This document shows, in pieces, positions 59,132 through 64,000 of a stretch of DNA of 64,000 bases (within the stretch, counting starts at the first letter, position 1; each line of letters starts with the position of its first letter). Under the pieces are notes generated by a model. It searched no databases. It had not been told where the DNA came from and saw only the letters and a program-made list of their open reading frames with translations. Location: NCBI GenBank assembly GCA_963734965.1, contig CAVTJK010000004.1, positions 496,001-560,000 of the forward strand. Reading direction: 5' to 3'. This stretch comes from UBA4742 sp963734965 (lineage in GTDB: Bacteria > Actinomycetota > Acidimicrobiia > Acidimicrobiales > Acidimicrobilacustridaceae). The position numbers and the translations under genes were made by a program.

Positions 59132-60565
59132 TCAGGCTTTGGCGACCTTGCCCAGGAAGGGGATGAGCCGCTCGAAGAAGGCGTTGCTCGGGTAGGCGCC
59201 GGCCGGGTCGTTGTGTGAGTAGGTGCTCTGGTAGCTCGCCAGGGTCAGGTTGGCGGCGGGGATGCCCGATTGCTGGGCCAGGTCCTGGGCGGCTTTGGGC
59301 ACAGCCGGTCCGCCCAGCTGGGCACCGAACGCGTAGATGAGCAGATCCTTGGGGAGCTGATGGCCCATCGTCGCGTTGACGCCGAGCACGGCCTGAGCCG
59401 GGTTGGCGTTGCCGTTGTTCACGGCCGCGGTGTCGTCGGTCAGGCGCTGGGGGAAGTACCACTCGGTGCCGTCGGCGTCGTTGATGCCCGCTCCCGAGAA
59501 CATCGTGGCGAAGCGGTCGATGGGCGTGAGCGCACCCGTGCCGTCCCAGCCGTGGACCGGGCCCTTCGGATCGAGACCCTTGCCCAGGTGCGCCTGGGCG
59601 GCGGCCAGGTTCGCCGGCGACGTCGCCGCGTTGAGGGCGTAGCCGTACTGACCCACGTTGGTGACGCGCACCGGGGGAACGATGCTCGACGGCAGCAGTC
59701 CTGACGTCTGGCCCAACGACGGCGCGTTGGGGTCCATGAGCGCCGCCGACGCTCCAGTTGCCTCGAACACCCCGGCGTACGGAGCAGCGATCCCACCGAA
59801 GGCCAGCCAGGGGCTGGCGCTCGGCGCGTCGAGCGTCTGGAGCGTCTGGGTCGCGGCCGGCGCGCTCACCGGCGTCCGGCCGCTGCCGCCGTCGATGTAG
59901 AGCAGCCCCGCCAGGTCGTTCGCTCCGGCGTGGCCGTCGAAGTCCCAGGTGGCGTAGGCGGTGACCACCGATCCGCCGAGCGAGTGGCCTCCGAGCACGA
60001 CCTTGCCGCCCAGCTTCTTGGCCGCGCCGATCACCACGTGCAGGTCCTGGACCGCGACGTTCATGCCCCACTGCTTCGCGAACTCGACGGTCGAGTCCGC
60101 GATCGGCTGATAGTGATGGGTGACGGTCTTGTCCTTCAGATAGCCGAGGTAGTAGTCGTACAGCTCCGTGCTCGTGACCTTGTGCTGCTTGAACTGGTTG
60201 AGCTCCGACTGGTCCTCGAGGAGGTTCTCCCGCCGCTCGACCGACCAGACCTGCCAGCCGCTGGACTTCGAGACGATCCACTGGGCGAGTGGGACGAAGT
60301 AGGTGGCGCCGGCCGAGGTTCCGGGCTCGAGCACCAGCACGTTCTTCGCATCCTTCGGTCCGACCTTGATGATGCCGACCTGGTTGTACCGAGCCGGCGT
60401 GTCGGGAGCGGCGAAGCTGGACATCCAGGTGACCCGCAACGGCGCCGTGGCCGAGGACGGTGACGACGTCGAGGACGAGCTCGTCGTCGAGCTCGACGAG
60501 CAGCTCGCGAGCAGCGCGACGACGCAGACACCGGCGATCGCCGCCAACAAAGCTTGTCTCGGCAT
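59132..60565 (-). CDS. Lipoprotein alpha/beta hydrolase
   Basis: 477 residues from ATG 60565. The signal sequence LLAAIAGVCVVALLASC is a lipobox (L-A-S-C22), so Cys22 should be lipidated. A Ser/Thr-rich linker (~23-50) follows. The hydrolase core has VLVLEPGTSAGATYFVPLAQ (oxyanion loop), WQVWSVERREN, the nucleophile VLGGHSLGGSVVTAYA (GHSLGG) and YIDGGSG. A long cap holds FPQRLTDDTAAV, and YSHNDPAGA near the end carries the likely catalytic His. It is an outer-face esterase or lipase. AGGGAG ten bases upstream supports this start over an ATG at 60589. Confidence 0.78.
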   Translation of the reverse strand: MPRQALLAAIAGVCVVALLASCSSSSTTSSSSTSSPSSATAPLRVTWMSSFAAPDTPARYNQVGIIKVGPKDAKNVLVLEPGTSAGATYFVPLAQWIVSKSSGWQVWSVERRENLLEDQSELNQFKQHKVTSTELYDYYLGYLKDKTVTHHYQPIADSTVEFAKQWGMNVAVQDLHVVIGAAKKLGGKVVLGGHSLGGSVVTAYATWDFDGHAGANDLAGLLYIDGGSGRTPVSAPAATQTLQTLDAPSASPWLAFGGIAAPYAGVFEATGASAALMDPNAPSLGQTSGLLPSSIVPPVRVTNVGQYGYALNAATSPANLAAAQAHLGKGLDPKGPVHGWDGTGALTPIDRFATMFSGAGINDADGTEWYFPQRLTDDTAAVNNGNANPAQAVLGVNATMGHQLPKDLLIYAFGAQLGGPAVPKAAQDLAQQSGIPAANLTLASYQSTYSHNDPAGAYPSNAFFERLIPFLGKVAKA

Positions 60566-60715
60566 GGTCGAACATCTCCCTGCAGCCATGGTCCCCCACT
60601 CGAGCTCTCGCCGGCGCACGCGGACCCGAACCGATCCCGGTCCGGTGTGCGCCGGGTGAACGGCGCGCAATCTACTCCCATGATGGACCTGTGGGCGGTG
60701 ACGGGCCCAGTGGCA

Positions 60716-61489
60716 TCAGCCCATCGTGGCCGGCCCCACCGACGCCTGTACTGCACCAGTCGTGAACGAGAGGACAAGTGTCCCATCCTCGTTTGCGGGC
60801 TCGAGGCCGGTTTGTGGGCCGCCTTCGATCTCATCGTTGAGTGCGGCGACGAGATCCGCACGGCGAGTGATCGGGGTGACCACGATGTCGAGTGGAAGGC
60901 GAATGGTCGTCGGATCGTTGGTCGTGACGTTGACATGTTCGGGGAACAGGTCGAGGAGCTCGTCGTAGAGGAGAGCACGGACGTGCGAGGGATCGAGAAG
61001 CCTGTGGATCTCGTCGAACGTCTCGCGGCGGTCGGCTGAAGGCGCGACGAGGTCCGAGATGACGACTCGTCCCCCAGGGCGACATACCCGCACCATCTCG
61101 GCGACGGCGCGGGTGGGGTGCGCCATGTGGTGCAGCGAAGCTCGGCAGTACGCCAGGTCGAACGAGTCATCGACGAACGGCAGCGCCTCGGCATCGCCCT
61201 GTTGCAAGAGGACGTTGTCGATCCCGGCGTCATGCACCCGCTCCGAGGCCAGCGCCAGCAACTCCGGGGTCAGGTCGATCGCCACCACCTGACGAACCTG
61301 AGCGGCGGCGACCTCCGCCAAGTGGGCGGCGCCGCACGCCACCTCGAGAACGATCAGGTCTGGGGTCAGCGCGCCCAGCCACGAGGTGGCATCGGCGCGG
61401 CCTGCGAACGGCGAATCCGGCTTGGCGAAGAGGTCGACCTGGCGGGCGAAGGAGTTCCGGATGAGATCGCTGTGCTCAGAACCGCTCAT
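60716..61489 (-). CDS. Class I SAM-dependent methyltransferase
   Basis: 257 residues. FARQVDLFAKPDSPFAGRADATSWL is the UbiE/COQ5-like lead-in. VLEVACGAAHLAEVAAAQVRQVVAIDLTPELL is motif I plus the acidic ribose-binding loop, QGDAEALPFVDDSFDLAYCRASLHHM is motifs II/III, and RVCRPGGRVVISDLVAP the following strand. Typical of methyltransferase domain 11 proteins that act on small molecules; substrate unknown. It is divergent from an AraC-family gene with only 23 bases between starts, so the regulator probably controls it. Confidence 0.82.
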   Translation of the reverse strand: MSGSEHSDLIRNSFARQVDLFAKPDSPFAGRADATSWLGALTPDLIVLEVACGAAHLAEVAAAQVRQVVAIDLTPELLALASERVHDAGIDNVLLQQGDAEALPFVDDSFDLAYCRASLHHMAHPTRAVAEMVRVCRPGGRVVISDLVAPSADRRETFDEIHRLLDPSHVRALLYDELLDLFPEHVNVTTNDPTTIRLPLDIVVTPITRRADLVAALNDEIEGGPQTGLEPANEDGTLVLSFTTGAVQASVGPATMG

Positions 61490-61499
61490 GGTCTTGAGG

Positions 61500-61507
61500 A
61501 TTACATT
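61500..61507. promoter_or_regulatory. Overlapping divergent -10 boxes
   Basis: ATTACATT contains TGTAAT on the minus strand (61505-61500), eleven bases from the methyltransferase ATG, and TACATT on the plus strand (61502-61507), six bases from the AraC GTG. With only 23 bases between the genes, both transcripts would be leaderless or nearly so and the promoters mutually exclusive. Confidence 0.45.
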
Positions 61508-61512
61508 GCGTT

Positions 61513-62343
61513 GTGGTGACCGTCAGCGCACATGCGGCCAGAGATCTGCTGCAACCGGCCAACCTGAACATCGCGGACCTGCGCGACGGTGCGCCGATCC
61601 GCGCCGGTACGTACGTGTACGAGGGTGTTGATCGCGTCTCGTCATGGCACACCCACGAGCTCCACCAGATCGAGTACGCCATCCAGGGCGTCGCCGAGGT
61701 GGAGACATCATCGGGCCATCACCTGCTTCCCCCGCAGCGAGCGATCTGGATACCGGCCGGTCTGCGCCATCGCACGACGCTCAGCGGGGTGCTGTCGCTC
61801 GCGGTGTTCTTCGACCCCACGATGATCGGCGACGCGGGTGCTGAGGCGAAGGTGCTGGCCGCCGCGCCGGTGCTGCGCGAGATGATGATCTACGCGGCCC
61901 GCTGGCCCATCACACGGACTGATCCGGATCCCACGGCTGATGCATTCTTCGACGTGCTCGCGCGACTCACCCTCGAGGGCCTGGATCACGATGTCCCGCT
62001 CTACCTGCCCACCAGCGAGGACCCCGTCCTGGCCGCCGTCATGAGCTACACCCAAGACCACTTGAGCGACGTGACGGCTCGACAGGTGTGCGCCGCGGTC
62101 GGGATCTCCGAGCGGACCCTGCGACGCCGCTTCCCGGTCGCGGGAATGACCTGGGGTCGCTACCTGATCACCAGTCGCATGCTGCGCGCCATGGCCATGC
62201 TCGCCGAACCGCGTCGCACCGTGATGTCGGTCGCCACCGAGGTCGGCTACGACAGCGTGAGCGCGTTCACCCGCGCCTTCAGGTCGTTCAGTGGCGAGCT
62301 GCCGAGCGCCTATCGGACTCGGGCATCCACAACGGAGCGGTGA
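61513..62343 (+). CDS. AraC-family transcriptional regulator
   Basis: 276 residues. An N-terminal cupin (SSWHTHELHQIEYAIQGVAEVETSSGHHLLPPQRAIWIPAGLRHRTTLSG), with the H-x-H-x(5)-E metal-like signature, is followed by the double HTH: DVTARQVCAAVGISERTLRRRFPVAGMTWGRYLITSRMLRAMAML and TVMSVATEVGYDSVSAFTRAFRSFSGELPSAYR. Matches the AraC subgroup with a cupin_2-type sensor. GTG 61513 or the adjacent GTG 61516 starts it. It likely regulates itself and the divergent methyltransferase. Confidence 0.85.
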   Translation: MVTVSAHAARDLLQPANLNIADLRDGAPIRAGTYVYEGVDRVSSWHTHELHQIEYAIQGVAEVETSSGHHLLPPQRAIWIPAGLRHRTTLSGVLSLAVFFDPTMIGDAGAEAKVLAAAPVLREMMIYAARWPITRTDPDPTADAFFDVLARLTLEGLDHDVPLYLPTSEDPVLAAVMSYTQDHLSDVTARQVCAAVGISERTLRRRFPVAGMTWGRYLITSRMLRAMAMLAEPRRTVMSVATEVGYDSVSAFTRAFRSFSGELPSAYRTRASTTER

Positions 62344-62442
62344 GCGACCATCCCGGTCGAGGCCGAGGCGGGGAGGAGCATCCAGGAAGGGACCCGCCGC
62401 CATCGTGGCGTCAACAGGACTGAGCGGAAGTCGCGAGATCGA

Positions 62443-62775
62443 TCAGAGTCCCCTTGAACGCCACAGCACAGCCGCAAGCACGACGCTCAGGGCCGACACG
62501 ACCAAACCAGTGATCCATCCGGCGACGGTGTTGGCAACCAGGAGAGCGCCCACGGCGGTGCCGATGCCGATGACACCGAACGTGGCGATGATTCGCACAA
62601 GGACTGATTCCGACGCGAGGCGAGGCAGACCAGCGGGCAGGAATCCTGGGGCAGCCCCGGCTCTGTCGTCGACCGCCGGTTCGACGGCAGCCGGGACCGC
62701 AGGTTCAGTCGGATCGACTGGCCTTGCAGCTTCAAGCGAGTCATCCTCGGGCATCTCACGCGGGTCATCTGTCAT
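62443..62775 (-). CDS. Two-TM membrane protein, hypothetical
   Basis: 110 residues. The N-terminal half is acidic, Pro/Ala-rich and probably disordered. The C-terminal half has two hydrophobic segments (VLVRIIATFGVIGIGTAVGALLVANTVAGW and ITGLVVSALSVVLAAVLW) ending in a basic RSRGL. No family recognised. It is convergent with the AraC gene. Confidence 0.6.
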   Translation of the reverse strand: MTDDPREMPEDDSLEAARPVDPTEPAVPAAVEPAVDDRAGAAPGFLPAGLPRLASESVLVRIIATFGVIGIGTAVGALLVANTVAGWITGLVVSALSVVLAAVLWRSRGL

Positions 62776-62938
62776 GGTGCTGCGTTCAAGGCGGCGAGCG
62801 GTGTCCGCGAAGCCGCCGGGAGATCGGCTGCGGCGTCGACGGTCATGCGGGCCTCGACGCGGCCGGCCGGCGGGCTGCGATAGGACTCACGGCTGAGTAC
62901 CCGCCACATCCTCAATGGGAACGAACGCCGTGACCCAG

Positions 62939-64000
62939 TCATCGGTCCCAGTGCCGGTGCCAGCCGATGGCCTCGATGAGTGCGTCGGTGAACGGTTTGG
63001 TGACCGGTCGGCCGGTGACGACCCCGTCGGCTCGTCGGCGTCGATGCCGGCGTCGTGGTGAGCGCGTCGATGCCGTTGCCCCAGGCGGCGATGGTCTTGT
63101 GGTGGCGGTAGGCCTCTTGGAGCATGGTGCTGGACTTGGGGTCGAGCGTCGTCGGTGCCGCCGGCGACGACGACGGCGTCGTAGACGACCGAGTCGGCTG
63201 TTGAAGACGGTGGCGTCGACGCCGAGCGACGAGCGGCCGCCGCCCTCGACGGTGCCGCCGTGGGGGGCGATGACGTGCAGGGCGGCGCCGGCTCCGGTCG
63301 AGCGCCTTGCGCAGGGCGTCGACGCCGGCGGCGTCGACGCCCGGCGGTGACCAGCACGGCGACCACCCGCCCGGCGATCGGACCCGAGCGCTCGGGCGCG
63401 CATCGACAGCGCGGGCGACGCGCCGACGTCGGTCGCCAGATCGCCGGTCGGGGCCGGCAGGCCCGAGGTTGGCCGGCGACACCGGCCGGCGAGGCTCGGC
63501 GTCGACGTCGGCCAGGTTGGCGACCATCCGCGCCACGACGTCGGGGTCGGCGACCTTGGAGAGCTCGAAGGAGAAGGCGCCGACCTCGTGGTCGCGTTCG
63601 GGTCGGTCAGGCTGTTCCAGAACAGGGTGGCCTGGCTGAAGTGGTCGTCGAAGGATTGGGCTCGCTGACGGACCTTGGTGCCTTCGACCGGGCAGCGGGA
63701 AGTGCACGTAGCCGGCGTCGCCGGTGCGCGAACGGGCAGCCGCCGCCGACCGAGTTGGGCGAGTAGGCGGTCCGGCCCTGTGGATGGCCTGCTGCCCGAA
63801 CCCGTCACGCAGGTTGTCGTTGACCGGCGGCGACGGGCCGGTTGATCGGGATCTGGGCGAAGTTCGGGCCGCCGAGCCGGGTGATCTGGGTGTCGAGGTA
63901 GGAGAACAGCCGGGCCTGCAGGAGCGGGTCGTCGGTGAGGTCGATGCCGGGCACGAGGTGGCCCGGGTGGAAGGCGACCTGTTCGGTCTCGGCGAAGTAG
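62939..64000 (-). pseudogene. Large-subunit (KatE/HPII-type) catalase, 5'-partial and heavily frameshifted
   Basis: The gene enters from beyond 64000, so the N-terminal catalytic part (including the distal His) is not visible. Pieces in different minus frames read in order: YFAETEQVAFHPGHLVPGID; ARLFSYLDTQITRLGGPNF (proximal Tyr region RxFxYxD); VEGTKVRQRAQSFDDHFSQATLFWNSLTD; AFSFELSKVADPDVVARMVANLADVD; then the C-terminal flavodoxin-like domain of clade II catalases (RVVAVLVTAG, VIAPHGGTVEGG, YDAVVVAGGT, AYRHHKTIAAWGNG) to IGWHRHWDR. At least six single-base indels interrupt it. Either it is degenerate or this stretch is poorly sequenced. Confidence 0.75.

Noticed and set aside
1..64000. tRNA, rRNA, insertion sequence, integrase or phage genes
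   Set aside because: None was recognised by eye on either strand; a covariance-model or profile scan would be needed to exclude a missed small RNA.

Overview
The window is GC-rich and gene-dense, with frequent GTG/TTG starts and many 4-base stop/start overlaps. The gene content suggests an actinobacterium: an F420-dependent G6PDH-like oxidoreductase, Ku, an SCO6745-family protein, DUF6328, DUF2252, DUF6629 and a large secreted protein built of LDTR-type modules. Members of Acidimicrobiia (for example Iamia or Ilumatobacter relatives) are a reasonable guess, but no rRNA or other taxonomic marker is present. No tRNA, rRNA, CRISPR array, insertion sequence or prophage was recognised. The layout looks chromosomal.

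Layout. 0-1.4 kb: the end of a glycosyltransferase operon. 1.4-11.9 kb: a DUF2252 protein, an HD-GYP c-di-GMP receptor/phosphodiesterase with an odd Gly/Val and Pro-rich tail, an ArsR-SRPBCC pair, two hydrolase/SRPBCC genes, an MscS channel, a metallo-beta-lactamase-fold lactonase, an allantoinase-like amidohydrolase and a HAD phosphatase. 12-20.3 kb: a 1400-residue secreted GH43-like protein with LDTR modules, two divergent polytopic sugar-transferase-like membrane proteins and DUF6629. 20.4-25.4 kb: a zinc-ribbon protein, an archaeal-type aspartyl-tRNA synthetase, an SCO6745-family protein, a TauE/SafE permease and an SDR. 25.4-33 kb: a ketone/epoxide/acyl-CoA catabolic block (zinc alcohol dehydrogenase, Baeyer-Villiger monooxygenase, TetR, acyl-CoA ligase, limonene-epoxide-hydrolase-like protein, alpha/beta hydrolase). 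Several genes in this block are frameshifted as sequenced.

33-50.5 kb reads like a general stress island. It holds a patatin, a haem peroxidase, topoisomerase IB, the F420 oxidoreductase and a STAS anti-anti-sigma factor. A tightly coupled operon follows (PAP2, diacylglycerol kinase-like, YihY, PLD/cardiolipin synthase, Fet4-like iron permease). Beyond it lie a second PAP2, DUF6328, CYTH-CHAD, Ku, a hemerythrin with a histone-H1-like tail, a plasmid-stabilisation-family protein and small membrane proteins. GGGTAG/GGGTAC boxes recur upstream of many of these genes. In two cases a GGTTN element precedes the box by 15-16 bases, as in SigB/SigF-type stress promoters.

50.6-56 kb is the most coherent system in the window: one operon encoding an SDR, an FAD-dependent oxidoreductase, DUF1365, a cyclopropane-fatty-acid-synthase-like methyltransferase and a cobalamin-binding regulator. 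The regulator carries the W-x9-EH signature of CarH-type B12 photoreceptors but has an excisionase-like HTH. A perfect palindrome sits at the operon promoter. The inference is light- or B12-controlled membrane lipid modification.

56-64 kb: a PAS-GGDEF diguanylate cyclase, a secreted beta-helix protein, a lipoprotein hydrolase, a methyltransferase divergent from an AraC regulator, a small membrane protein, and a large-subunit catalase that runs off the window and is full of frameshifts. Indels are concentrated in a few genes while the rest of the window is clean. This points to either sequencing or assembly error patches or local gene decay, and it should be settled before those genes are called dead.
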